A stretch of DNA of 64,000 nucleotides from Oceanimonas doudoroffii (GTDB lineage: Bacteria; Pseudomonadota; Gammaproteobacteria; Enterobacterales; Aeromonadaceae), in assembly GCF_002242685.1 (NCBI RefSeq), contig NZ_NBIM01000001.1, forward strand, positions 1 through 64,000, read 5' to 3'. Below the pieces are notes generated by a model. It did no database searches. It saw only the letters and a list, made by a program, of their open reading frames with translations, and was not told the DNA's origin. Positions within the stretch are counted from its first letter, which is position 1. Every line of letters begins with the position of its first letter. The position numbers were made by a program, and so were the translations under genes. Shown here one piece after another: positions 9,292-17,403 of the stretch.

Positions 9292-10016
9292 AACGGGTAT
9301 TGATCACCGGTGCCAACTCCGGCATCGGCCTGCAACTGGCGCAGGATTATTTATCCGAGGGCTGGCTGGTGGTGGCCTGCGGCCGCAACCACGACAAGCT
9401 GGCCGAGGCCCTGTCCGGTGAGCGGGTGGAGTACGGCGTGTTTGACATCAACGACCGGGACGCCGTGCGCGATGCGTTGAGTGCCGTGGCGCCGGTGGAT
9501 CTGGCCATTCTTAACGCCGGCACCTGCGAATATGTGGACGATGCCCATGCCTTTGACGCCGCCCTGTTTGAGCGGGTGGTACAGGCCAACCTGATCGGCA
9601 CCGGCAACTGTGTGGCGGCGGTATTGCCGCGCATCAAGACCGGCGGCCGACTGGCGCTGGTGAGCTCGTCGGTGACCTTTGTGCCCCTGACTCGGGCCGA
9701 GGCCTATGGCGCCTCCAAGGCTGGCGTCGACTACCTGGCCCGTACCCTGGCGGTGGATCTGAATGCCGCCAACGTCGCCGTCAGCCTGATTCGGCCGGGG
9801 TTTGTGGACACCCCCCTGACCCAAAAAAACGACTTTCCCATGCCCGGCCGGGTCAGTGTGCAGCAGGCCAGCCAGGCCATACGCCGGGGGCTTTCGCGCG
9901 GTAAACGTGAAATCACCTTTCCCTTCGGGTTTATCTCTACCCTGCGGGTCCTGTCCTCGCTGCCCCAGGGATTGTGGCTGAGTCTGGCCCGGCGTATGAA
10001 AAAGGAGCAGGCATGA
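9288..10016 (+). CDS. short-chain dehydrogenase/reductase
   Basis: Classical SDR of 242 residues. The nucleotide-binding motif TGANSGIG is at residues 7-14, NAG at 76-78, a serine cluster near 126-128, and the catalytic pair is Tyr140/Lys144 in YGASK. Substrate unknown; NADPH or NAD dependence cannot be read with confidence. It overlaps both neighbours by four bases (ATGA). In photo-oxidative stress clusters an SDR sits beside the FAD oxidoreductase and DUF1365 genes, so a lipid-derived carbonyl is a reasonable guess. Confidence 0.88.
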   Translation: MKRVLITGANSGIGLQLAQDYLSEGWLVVACGRNHDKLAEALSGERVEYGVFDINDRDAVRDALSAVAPVDLAILNAGTCEYVDDAHAFDAALFERVVQANLIGTGNCVAAVLPRIKTGGRLALVSSSVTFVPLTRAEAYGASKAGVDYLARTLAVDLNAANVAVSLIRPGFVDTPLTQKNDFPMPGRVSVQQASQAIRRGLSRGKREITFPFGFISTLRVLSSLPQGLWLSLARRMKKEQA

Positions 10017-11260
10017 GCAGCATTGCGGTCATCGGCAGTGGCATCGCCGGTCTTACCTCGGCCTGGCTGCTGAGCCGGCGGCACAGGGTGACCCTGTTCG
10101 AGGCCAACGATTATCTGGGCGGGCACACCGCCACCGTGGACGTGACCCTGAACGGCCGCCGTCACGCGGTTGACACCGGTTTTATCGTGTTCAACGATCG
10201 CACCTACCCGCGGTTTCAGCGGCTGCTGGCCCGGGCCGGGGTGGAGGCCCGGCCCACCGAAATGAGCTTCAGCGTGCAGCAGGGAACCACCGGGCTGGAA
10301 TATAACGGCCATACCCTCAATACCCTGTTTGCCCAGCGCAGTAATCTGGTGAACGGGCGTTTTTACGGTTTTCTGCTGGAAATCGTGCGTTTTAACCTGC
10401 TGTGCAAGCGGGCGCTGAAGGACAACACCCTGACCGAGCAGGACACTCTGGGCGGGTTCCTGGCGCGGCAAGGCTTTTCCGACTTTTTTGCCGGCCATTA
10501 TGTGCTGCCCATGGTGGCGGCCATCTGGTCATCGTCCCTGGCCGACAGCCGGGATTTTCCGTTGGCCTTCTTTTTGCGCTTTTTCAACCATCACGGCCTG
10601 CTCAATCTGGTGGACCGGCCCCAGTGGTACGTGGTGCAGGGCGGCTCGCGCAGCTATATACCGGCGTTGGTGCAGGGCGTGCAGGAGGTGCGGCTGAACA
10701 GCCCGGTACAGTCGGTGCGGCGGCTGGAGAAGGGGGCAGCGATCACCACGGCGGCGGGAACCGAGACCTTTGACGAGGTGATTATGGCCTGCCACTCGGA
10801 TCAGGCACTGGCCATGCTGGACGATGCCACCGCGGCCGAGCGTGAGGTGCTGGGCGGGCTGGCCTACCGCGACAACGAGGTGGTGCTGCATACCGACACC
10901 CGATTGCTGCCCGCCGAGCGCCGGGCCTGGGCCAGCTGGAACTATTACCTTGAGGGGGGCGAGCAGGCGCTGCCGGCGGTGACCTATAACATGAATATAC
11001 TGCAGGGAATTGAGTCAGATGACACCCTGTGCGTGACCCTGAACCGCACCGATGCCATCGATCCGGCCCGCATTCTGCGCCGTTTTCGCTATGCCCATCC
11101 GGTGTACAACCACGCCGCCATCGCGTCTCAGGCCCGACGGGGTGAGATTTGCGGCCGGAACCACACCCATTTCTGCGGCGCCTACTGGTACAACGGTTTT
11201 CACGAAGACGGGGTACGCAGCAGCCTGGACGTGTGCGAACGCTTTGGAGCCGGCCTATGA
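10013..11260 (+). CDS. FAD-dependent oxidoreductase, amine-oxidase-like
   Basis: Flavoprotein of 415 residues. It starts with the dinucleotide-binding motif GSGIAGL (residues 7-13) and the acidic ribose-binding turn ending in FEAND, then a long substrate domain as in NAD(P)/FAD-dependent amine-oxidase/desaturase-like proteins. The ATG at 10013 has an AAGGAG site and overlaps the SDR stop. In Rhodobacter sphaeroides a related gene sits next to a CFA-type methyltransferase in the singlet-oxygen regulon and takes part in unusual fatty-acid formation. I infer, but cannot show, a similar desaturation or oxidation step here. Confidence 0.85.
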   Translation: MSSIAVIGSGIAGLTSAWLLSRRHRVTLFEANDYLGGHTATVDVTLNGRRHAVDTGFIVFNDRTYPRFQRLLARAGVEARPTEMSFSVQQGTTGLEYNGHTLNTLFAQRSNLVNGRFYGFLLEIVRFNLLCKRALKDNTLTEQDTLGGFLARQGFSDFFAGHYVLPMVAAIWSSSLADSRDFPLAFFLRFFNHHGLLNLVDRPQWYVVQGGSRSYIPALVQGVQEVRLNSPVQSVRRLEKGAAITTAAGTETFDEVIMACHSDQALAMLDDATAAEREVLGGLAYRDNEVVLHTDTRLLPAERRAWASWNYYLEGGEQALPAVTYNMNILQGIESDDTLCVTLNRTDAIDPARILRRFRYAHPVYNHAAIASQARRGEICGRNHTHFCGAYWYNGFHEDGVRSSLDVCERFGAGL

Positions 11261-11976
11261 GCCTGAACAGCGCCATTTATACCGGCGTGGTGCGCCATCG
11301 TCGTTACCAGCCCAGGGCCCATGCCTTCAGTTATGGCCTGTACATGCTGGCGCTGGATCTGGACGAGCTGCCCCGGCTTGACGCCACCAGTCGTTGCTTT
11401 GCCCTTGAAGGCTTTGCGCCGCTGAGCTTTCGCCGCCGCGACTACCTGGGGGACGCGCACACGCCGCTCAAGCAGGCAGTGCTGGAAGAAGTGGCCCGTC
11501 TCGGCGGAGACTCCCTCGGCCTGGAGCGGGTGGTGATGCTGGGTCAGGTGCGCTGTTTCGGTATCTATTTCAGCCCGGTAAACCTGTTTTTCTGTTACCG
11601 GGGCAAGGAAGCCCGCTACCTGCTGGCGGAGGTGCGCAACACCCCCTGGCGGGAGCGCCACTGCTATCTGGTGGATCTGGCCCGGCCCGCACCCACCGAC
11701 AAGGCCTTTCACGTGTCGCCCTTTATGGGCATGGCCATGCAGTATCACTGGCGCATTGCCCCGCCGGCGGCCCGCGCCCTGGTGCACATCGAAAACCGCA
11801 CCCCCGAGCTGCTGTTTGACGCCACCCTGGCCCTGCGCCGGCGACCGTTCAGCGGTCATGCCCTGCGGGCGGCGCTGTGCCAGTGGCCAATGATGACGCT
11901 CACCGTGGTGCGTGGCATCTACTGGCAGGCGCTGAAACTGTTTTTTAAACGCATTCCCTATCATTCACATCCTTAA
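11257..11976 (+). CDS. DUF1365 family protein
   Basis: A 239-residue DUF1365 protein, with the family stretches AIYTGVVRHRRY near the N terminus, FGIYFSPVNLFFCY in the middle and KAFHVSPFMGM further on. No catalytic mechanism is established. The family is almost always encoded between an FAD oxidoreductase and a CFA-type methyltransferase, as here, which argues for a part in the same lipid modification. The start shares ATGA with the previous stop; a longer frame upstream is only overlap. The C terminus has a basic amphipathic end. Confidence 0.9.
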   Translation: MSLNSAIYTGVVRHRRYQPRAHAFSYGLYMLALDLDELPRLDATSRCFALEGFAPLSFRRRDYLGDAHTPLKQAVLEEVARLGGDSLGLERVVMLGQVRCFGIYFSPVNLFFCYRGKEARYLLAEVRNTPWRERHCYLVDLARPAPTDKAFHVSPFMGMAMQYHWRIAPPAARALVHIENRTPELLFDATLALRRRPFSGHALRAALCQWPMMTLTVVRGIYWQALKLFFKRIPYHSHP

Positions 11977-11986
11977 GGACGCCACG

Positions 11987-13219
11987 ATGGAGACGACACT
12001 GACCCCCGCCGCCCCCCGCCGCCTGGATCGCTGGGCCCGCCGTCTGGCTTTTTCATTGCTGTCGGGCCTGAAGGACGCCGGGCTAACCATAGAAGATGGC
12101 GACGACACCTTCTTTTTCGGTGATGCCAGGGCGGATCTGCAGGCCCGGGTACGGGTGCTGGATCCCCGCAGCTACCGCCGGCTGCTGGCGGGAGGCAGCA
12201 TCGGGGCCGCCGAAAGCTGGGTGGAAACCGGCTGGCACAGTCCGGATCTGACCGCCCTGACCCGGCTGTTTGCCCGCAACCTGGCGGTGCTGGATCGCAT
12301 GGAGCGGCGCCTGGGCTGGCTTACCTGGCCCTTGCACCGGCTGGTGCACCGACGCAACCGCAATTCTACCCGCGGCAGCCGGGCCAACATTGCCGCCCAC
12401 TACGATCTGGGCAACGACATGTACGCCCTGTTTCTCGACCCGTTGATGCAGTATTCCTCGGCGGTGTTTCCGGAAGCCGGGGTCAGCCTGGAGCAGGCCC
12501 AGCAGCACAAACTTCGGCTTATCTGTTCACGGCTGGAACTGGGGCCCGATGATCACCTGCTGGAAATCGGCACCGGCTGGGGTGGATTGGCCTGCTACGC
12601 CGCCCGTCATTATGGCTGCCGGGTGACCACCACCACGCTGTCCCGGGAGCAGTTTGAGCATGCTCAGGCGCGGGTGAAACGGGAAGGGCTGGAAGAGCGG
12701 GTGACCCTGTTGCTGAAGGACTACCGAGAGCTGACCGGTCAGTATGACAAGCTGGTGTCGGTGGAGATGATAGAGGCGGTGGGCCACGAGTATCTGCCAG
12801 CCTATTTCCGAGCCCTCAACCGCCTGCTTAAACCCCACGGCCGGCTGCTGATCCAGGCCATTACCATGGTGGATCAGCGCTACGATCAATACCGCAAGGG
12901 GGTGGACTTTATTCAGCGCTACATTTTTCCCGGCGGTTGCCTGCCCTCGGTCAGCGAAATGACCCGGCACCTGCGCGAGCAGACCGACATGACCCTGGTG
13001 CGGCTGCACGATTATGGCTGGCACTATGCCGAGACCCTGCGCATCTGGGCCGAGCGCTTTCAGCAGGCCGGCCCCGATCTGGCCCGTCTGGGTTACGGCG
13101 CCGACTTTCAGCGGCTGTGGGCCTATTACTTTGCCTACTGCGAGGGCGGCTTTCGGGAAGGCACCATTGGCCTGGCGCATTTCGAGGCTACCCGGCCGGC
13201 GGCCCGGGCACGAAGCTGA
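11987..13219 (+). CDS. cyclopropane-fatty-acyl-phospholipid synthase family methyltransferase
   Basis: SAM-dependent enzyme acting on the double bond of membrane phospholipid acyl chains; 410 residues against 382 for E. coli Cfa. An N-terminal lipid-associated region (to about 125) precedes the methyltransferase fold. The SAM loop EIGTGWGG is at 193-200, and the family motif AHYDLGNDMYALFLDP near 137-152. Members of this subfamily, linked with DUF1365 and FAD oxidoreductase genes, may make cyclopropane or methyl/furan fatty acids; which one cannot be read from sequence. An ordinary growth-phase cfa could exist elsewhere, so I leave the symbol blank. Ten bases separate it from DUF1365. Confidence 0.9.
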   Translation: METTLTPAAPRRLDRWARRLAFSLLSGLKDAGLTIEDGDDTFFFGDARADLQARVRVLDPRSYRRLLAGGSIGAAESWVETGWHSPDLTALTRLFARNLAVLDRMERRLGWLTWPLHRLVHRRNRNSTRGSRANIAAHYDLGNDMYALFLDPLMQYSSAVFPEAGVSLEQAQQHKLRLICSRLELGPDDHLLEIGTGWGGLACYAARHYGCRVTTTTLSREQFEHAQARVKREGLEERVTLLLKDYRELTGQYDKLVSVEMIEAVGHEYLPAYFRALNRLLKPHGRLLIQAITMVDQRYDQYRKGVDFIQRYIFPGGCLPSVSEMTRHLREQTDMTLVRLHDYGWHYAETLRIWAERFQQAGPDLARLGYGADFQRLWAYYFAYCEGGFREGTIGLAHFEATRPAARARS

Positions 13220-13230
13220 CGGAGCGAGCC

Positions 13231-13713
13231 ATGTCGAAATGGCAATGGACCCAGCTGCTCGCCTTTGAAGGTTTCTGGCTGCTGGCGGTGGCCGGGCAGA
13301 ATGCCTGGGCCTGGCTCACCGCCGGGCTGCTGCTGGTACATTTCGCCTTTACCCCCAGCCGTCGGGCCGATGTGCGGGTGTTGTGGCTAGCGGCCCTGGG
13401 GATGGCGGTGGACGGCCTGCTCACCCTGACCGGAGTGTTTGCCTTCAGCCACTGGCCGCTGTGGCTGGGACTGCTGTGGGTGGGTTTTGTGTTGACCTTG
13501 GGGCACAGCCTGGTGTGGCTGCGGCGCTTTTCCTGGCCCTGGCTGGCGCTGACCGGAGCCGGGGCGGGAGTGTCTTCATACCTGGCGGGCTGGAAGCTGG
13601 AGGCGGTGGTGCTGCCCCTGGGGCCCTGGACGACGGCCTTTATTCTGGCGTTGATCTGGTCGGCGCTGCTGCCCCTGCTGGTGATATTTGATCAACGATT
13701 GCGGAGGACGTGA
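13231..13713 (+). CDS. DUF2878 inner-membrane protein
   Basis: Small integral membrane protein of 160 residues with about five hydrophobic segments and Trp-rich ends, matching DUF2878. The ATG at 13231 has a GGAG site 6 bases before it. Function unknown, but the family is a regular part of this lipid/photolyase cluster in Vibrio and Shewanella-like bacteria. Its stop overlaps a possible GTG of the next gene. Confidence 0.82.
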   Translation: MSKWQWTQLLAFEGFWLLAVAGQNAWAWLTAGLLLVHFAFTPSRRADVRVLWLAALGMAVDGLLTLTGVFAFSHWPLWLGLLWVGFVLTLGHSLVWLRRFSWPWLALTGAGAGVSSYLAGWKLEAVVLPLGPWTTAFILALIWSALLPLLVIFDQRLRRT

Positions 13714-13715
13714 TC

Positions 13716-14198
13716 ATGAAGAAGTTCTGTTGCCTGTTGTTGTTACTGGTGTCCCAGGCCTGGGCCAGCCCGGTGTCCGATCTCACCCTGGTGGGGCAGG
13801 GCAAGATGAGCTGGCTGTTCTGGGATCTGTACCATGCCCGTTTCTACAGTGAAGACGGCCGTTATCAGGCCAACCGCTTTCCGCAGGCCCTGTCGCTGCG
13901 CTATCAGCGCAATATCGACAAGGAAGACCTGCTTACCGCTACGGTAAAGGAGTGGCAGCGACTGGGGGTGAGCTGGAAGCCGGAATGGCCCGAGCAGCTG
14001 GAGCGATTGTGGCCTTCGGTGCGGACCAATGACGAATTGGTGCTTCGCGTGGATGAAAACGGTACCAGCCGGTTTTACTTCAACTGGCGGCTGCTGGGCA
14101 GCATCGAAGACCCGGCCTTTGCTCCCGCCTTTCTGGCGATCTGGCTTTCCACCGACAGCCGGGATCCGGCCCTGACCCGACAGCTGAAAGGAGGCTGA
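13716..14198 (+). CDS. chalcone-isomerase-like exported protein
   Basis: A 160-residue protein with a clear Sec signal (lysines, then a leucine-rich core ending at AWAS near residue 18), so it acts in the periplasm. The mature part has the chalcone-isomerase-like fold signature region (LTLVGQGKMSWLFWDLYHARFY). In bacteria such proteins are not flavonoid enzymes; a role in binding or isomerising fatty-acid derivatives is suspected. The ATG at 13716 fits GGAGGA at 13703-13708 with 7-base spacing; the in-frame GTG at 13710 is too close to that site. Confidence 0.82.
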   Translation: MKKFCCLLLLLVSQAWASPVSDLTLVGQGKMSWLFWDLYHARFYSEDGRYQANRFPQALSLRYQRNIDKEDLLTATVKEWQRLGVSWKPEWPEQLERLWPSVRTNDELVLRVDENGTSRFYFNWRLLGSIEDPAFAPAFLAIWLSTDSRDPALTRQLKGG

Positions 14199-14199
14199 C

Positions 14200-14730
14200 A
14201 TGAAAGTATTACTGGCGGCGATGATGGCATTGTTGCTGAGTTCCTGCAGCAGCCAGATTGCCGACTATGAAAATACCACGCCGGCGCTGGAGTTGGACCG
14301 GTTCTTTACCGGCGAGTTGGTGGCCTATGGCATGGTGCAGGACAGATCCGGCCGTGTGCTGAGGCGCTTCAAGGTGGACATGGTGGCCAGCTGGGAAGGC
14401 AACCAGGGCGTGCTGGAAGAAGACTTTGTGTACGATGACGGTGAGCAGCAGCGCCGGGTCTGGTATCTGGAAAAACACCCCGACGGACGCTATACCGGCA
14501 CCGCCGATGACGTGGTCACGCCGGCCGAAGGCCGGACTCGGGGCTATGCCCTGAACTGGCGTTATACCCTGGCGGTGCCGGTGAATGGCAAGGTCTGGAA
14601 CATCGACTTTAACGACTGGATGTACCTGCTCGATGAGAACCGCCTGATCAACCGGGCCGAGATGACCAAGTGGGGCTTCAGGGTCGGGGAAGTCACCCTG
14701 TGGATGGAGCGTAAAACCGATGAGAGCTGA
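14200..14730 (+). CDS. DUF3833 lipoprotein
   Basis: A 176-residue lipoprotein with signal MKVLLAAMMALLLSSC, lipidated at Cys16. The mature part is a beta-rich lipocalin-like DUF3833 domain with conserved FFTGELVAYGMVQDRSG and, near the end, FNDWMYLLDENRLINRAEMTKWG. A lipid-carrier role in the envelope fits the company it keeps (inference). It is the last gene of the operon, one base after the previous stop. A 114-base palindromic element follows at 14755, with no T-rich terminator. Confidence 0.85.
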   Translation: MKVLLAAMMALLLSSCSSQIADYENTTPALELDRFFTGELVAYGMVQDRSGRVLRRFKVDMVASWEGNQGVLEEDFVYDDGEQQRRVWYLEKHPDGRYTGTADDVVTPAEGRTRGYALNWRYTLAVPVNGKVWNIDFNDWMYLLDENRLINRAEMTKWGFRVGEVTLWMERKTDES

Positions 14731-14754
14731 AGCCGTATGCGGGGAGTGGGCAAA

Positions 14755-14868
14755 GAAGCGGCAGCAGGTTTACCAACGCCGACACGCTTCGAGCCCTTCC
14801 CTGGGACGCTCGGCACATGCCCTCCCTGGCATGTGACGGTCGGCTAAGGTAATCCCTGCTGCCGCTTC
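14755..14868. repeat. dispersed palindromic element, copy 1
   Basis: A 114-base imperfect palindrome. The 14-base ends GAAGCGGCAGCAGG (14755-14768) and CCTGCTGCCGCTTC (14855-14868) pair perfectly, and an inner hairpin CACATGCC / GGCATGTG is at 14814-14835. It shares two blocks with 37301-37464: 14781-14812 (28 of 32 bases) and 14834-14868 (31 of 35). It lies between the convergent DUF3833 and yfbR genes. Confidence 0.85.
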
Positions 14869-14923
14869 ATTCAGATACTGAGCTGAATGCCGCAGTGCGC
14901 TTTGAGCAACGGTTTGGCACGCT

Positions 14924-15517
14924 TTAAAACCCCGGGGTGGAGATCTCATCCAGCGACAGGGAAAAGCTGGGCACGAACACCTCCAGAAAATACCGAATTT
15001 CGTCGCTCATGCGTTCGTCCAGCATGGTGGTGAGGCGCTCTCGGGCCTTGGCGAATTCCCGGTTGCCTGCCGACAGCTCTTCCTGGCACTTGAGGTAGGC
15101 ACAGAGAATGTCGGCGGACTTCACCAGGTGGCTGTATTCGTCATCCTGATGGCCGCACAGCAGCGTCTCAAAGGCCGGTTGCAGCTTGGTGGGCAGCATG
15201 GCCAGCAGGCTTTGCTCGGCGTTTTGTTCGATGGCCTTGTAGGCGGTGGCCATCTCTCGATTGAAATATTTCACCGGCGTGGGCAGATCGCCGGTGAGCA
15301 CTTCGCTGGCGTCATGATAGAGCGCGCGCATGGCGGCGGTGCCCGGGTCCAGCTTGCCGTTAAACAGGGTGTTTTTAATCACCGCCAGGGCGTGGGCCAC
15401 CATGGCCACCTGCAGGCTGTGCTCGGCGACGTTTTCCGACGCCGTGTTGCGCATCAGCGGCCAGCGCTGGATCAGCTTCATGCGTGCCATCTGGGCAAAA
15501 AAGTGACTGCGGTTCAT
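14924..15517 (-). CDS. yfbR: 5'-deoxynucleotidase YfbR
   Basis: HD-domain phosphohydrolase that removes the 5'-phosphate from deoxyribonucleoside monophosphates and is part of dNTP pool balance. The 197 residues are collinear with E. coli YfbR (199). The metal ligands are in place: His33, His68-Asp69 ([15 protein letters not shown]) and Asp136. It is divergent from the DUF1244 gene and convergent with the photolyase operon, with the palindromic element between. Monocistronic as far as visible. Confidence 0.95.
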   Translation of the reverse strand: MNRSHFFAQMARMKLIQRWPLMRNTASENVAEHSLQVAMVAHALAVIKNTLFNGKLDPGTAAMRALYHDASEVLTGDLPTPVKYFNREMATAYKAIEQNAEQSLLAMLPTKLQPAFETLLCGHQDDEYSHLVKSADILCAYLKCQEELSAGNREFAKARERLTTMLDERMSDEIRYFLEVFVPSFSLSLDEISTPGF

Positions 15518-15586
15518 GATGTTGCCTCATGAGGTTTGCGGGGCTTGCCGTTATAATGGCATCACCGTCACCAATGGAGAAGATTC

Positions 15587-15877
15587 ATGGACAAGCAAAC
15601 TCAGACCGAACTGGAAGCCGCCGCCTTTCGCACCCTGCTGGCGCACCTGGACAAGCGCAAGGACGTGCAGAACATCGATTTGATGAACCTGGCCGGTTTT
15701 TGCCGCAACTGCCTGAGCAAGTGGTATCTGGCCGCTGCCGAAGAACGCGGTGTGGCAATGGACTACGATCAGGCCCGGGAGCGGGTCTACGGCATGCCTT
15801 ACGGCGAATGGAAAGAGAAATACCAGCAGGAAGCCACCCCGGAACAAAAGGCGGCCTTTGAGAAAAGCCAGAAATAA
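15587..15877 (+). CDS. DUF1244 domain protein
   Basis: Small cytosolic protein of 96 residues matching DUF1244, including the conserved region NIDLMNLAGFCRNCLSKW and YGMPYGEWK. Two cysteines three residues apart may bind a metal, but this is not established. A good -10 (TATAAT, 15552-15557) and a GGAGA ribosome site precede it. It ends at a hairpin shared with purU. Function unknown. Confidence 0.87.
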   Translation: MDKQTQTELEAAAFRTLLAHLDKRKDVQNIDLMNLAGFCRNCLSKWYLAAAEERGVAMDYDQARERVYGMPYGEWKEKYQQEATPEQKAAFEKSQK

Positions 15878-15916
15878 CGGCTAACGCCGGCAGGAGTAGT
15901 GGACAGGGAAGTTATT

Positions 15917-15940
15917 AAGGCCCCGCAAAAGCGGGGCCTT
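15917..15940. terminator. hairpin between convergent DUF1244 and purU genes
   Basis: A perfect 10-base stem AAGGCCCCGC / GCGGGGCCTT with an AAAA loop. The T tract is short, so it may be a weak bidirectional terminator. Confidence 0.7.
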
Positions 15941-15968
15941 ACACGCCTCACATGTTACGTCTTACATC

Positions 15969-16805
15969 TCACTTAAACACTACCGTGCGGTTGCCATACA
16001 CAAACACCTTTTCTTCCAGCACCAGGTTGAGTGCCCGGCTCAGCACCGACTTTTCCACATCCCGGCCGGCCTTGGCCATGTCCTGAGCGGAGAAGGCATG
16101 GTTCACGTGGGTCACATCCTGCTCGATAATGGGACCTTCATCCAGGTCGTCGGTCACGAAGTGGGCGGTGGCACCAATCATTTTCACGCCGCGTTCATAG
16201 GCCTGGCGATAGGGACTGGCACCGATAAAGGCGGGCAGAAAGGAGTGGTGAATATTGATAATGCGCTTTTCGTAGCGGGCCACAAAGGTCGGGCTGAGAA
16301 TGCGCATGTATTTGGCCAGCACTACATAGTCGGGCTCATAGCGATCGATCACCTCGGCCAGCAGCTGCTCGTGTTCGGGGCGGTTCAGGCCCTCGTGAGA
16401 CACGGTGTGGTAGGGAAGGTCGAATTTTTCGGTCAGCCCCTGCAGGGTCTCGTAGTTGCCTATCACGGCGGCAATGTCGATGTTCATGGCGCCACTGAAG
16501 TGCTTCATCAGAATGTCGCCCAGGCAGTGGGCTTCCTTGGTCACCAGGATCACCACTCGCTTGCTGCCCGCCGGTACCAGGCGGTTATGCCCGCCTTCCG
16601 GCAGGGCGTCGTTCAGATCCGTCAGCAGGCCGTTATCATCAAACTGGCCTTCCAGTTCGGTGCGCATAAAGAAGTGGCCGTTGTCATGATCAACAAATTC
16701 GTCGTTGCGCACGATGTTGAGCTGATGCCGGCAGCAAATGTTGGTGATGTTGGCGATCAGCCCCTTGGCATCGGGGCAGTGGGTCAGCAGTATTTTTCGT
16801 TCCAT
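15969..16805 (-). CDS. purU: formyltetrahydrofolate deformylase PurU
   Basis: Hydrolyses 10-formyl-THF to THF and formate, balancing the one-carbon pool with glycine and supplying formate to PurT. The 278 residues match E. coli PurU (280): an N-terminal ACT domain (about 3-85, starting ILLTHCPDAKGL) and a formyltransferase-fold domain with the catalytic region NIHHSFLPAF. The start at 16805 gives the family N terminus; the frame is open further but only runs into ychJ. It is co-transcribed behind ychJ with a 28-base gap, the same pair as in E. coli. Confidence 0.95.
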   Translation of the reverse strand: MERKILLTHCPDAKGLIANITNICCRHQLNIVRNDEFVDHDNGHFFMRTELEGQFDDNGLLTDLNDALPEGGHNRLVPAGSKRVVILVTKEAHCLGDILMKHFSGAMNIDIAAVIGNYETLQGLTEKFDLPYHTVSHEGLNRPEHEQLLAEVIDRYEPDYVVLAKYMRILSPTFVARYEKRIINIHHSFLPAFIGASPYRQAYERGVKMIGATAHFVTDDLDEGPIIEQDVTHVNHAFSAQDMAKAGRDVEKSVLSRALNLVLEEKVFVYGNRTVVFK

Positions 16806-16833
16806 TTGTTTCTTCTTGTCGGTATCAAGGATG

Positions 16834-17295
16834 TCAGCGACGGCCGCAGCAGTGCTTGTATTTTTTGCCGTTGCCACAAGGGCAGGGCTGGTTGGGGCCG
16901 ATTTTGGGCGGATTGTGTATTCCCGAGTGATAGACCCAACGGCCTTCAAGGCGCACAAAACGGGAGCGTTCGTGCAGCAGCACGACTCTGCCATTTTCGC
17001 GGTAACGCACTTTGAACTCCACTTCCCCCTCGTCGTCTGCGGCGGAGCCCCTGGCAAAGACGATGGCGAGATCCAGCCACTCGGTATGAAGGCCGGACTC
17101 GCCGAGGGTGGCGGCGTCCAGTTCCCCCAGGGTGTCCGGGTGCCAGGTTTTCACCAAATACTCGCCCAGTCCAAGCCGGTAGGCACTGTAACGGGAGCGC
17201 ATCAGCGCCAGTGGGGTAGGGGCGTCGAGGCCGCCTTCCAGAAAGGGTTGGCAGCAGCCGGCATAGGGCTGCTTGCTGTCACAATGGCATTGCAT
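16834..17295 (-). CDS. ychJ: YchJ family (UPF0225) SEC-C protein
   Basis: A 153-residue protein with two zinc-binding SEC-C-type motifs, [13 protein letters not shown] at the N terminus and [13 protein letters not shown] at the C terminus, flanking an NTF2-like middle domain. This is the layout of E. coli YchJ (152). Biochemical role unknown; the SEC-C motif in SecA binds the ribosome and SecB. First gene of a ychJ-purU operon, as in E. coli. Confidence 0.93.
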   Translation of the reverse strand: MQCHCDSKQPYAGCCQPFLEGGLDAPTPLALMRSRYSAYRLGLGEYLVKTWHPDTLGELDAATLGESGLHTEWLDLAIVFARGSAADDEGEVEFKVRYRENGRVVLLHERSRFVRLEGRWVYHSGIHNPPKIGPNQPCPCGNGKKYKHCCGRR

Positions 17296-17351
17296 GGGAT
17301 TACATCAAAAAAAGCAAAAAGGCAGTATGCCAGATGCGAACGTGAAAGTGA

Positions 17352-17382
17352 GAAAAACAAAACGGCCCCGCAGGGCCGTTTG
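17352..17382 (-). terminator. rho-independent terminator of the OmpA-family gene
   Basis: The stem AAACGGCCC / GGGCCGTTT with a CGCA loop (17360-17381). In the minus-strand direction it is followed by a T-rich tail. Confidence 0.85.
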
Positions 17383-17403
17383 TGACGGGTTTGGCAAAGG
17401 GCC

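Noticed and set aside
13710..13715. GTG start for the chalcone-isomerase-like gene
   Set aside because: It lies one base after the GGAGGA site; the ATG at 13716 has the proper spacing and gives a normal signal peptide.
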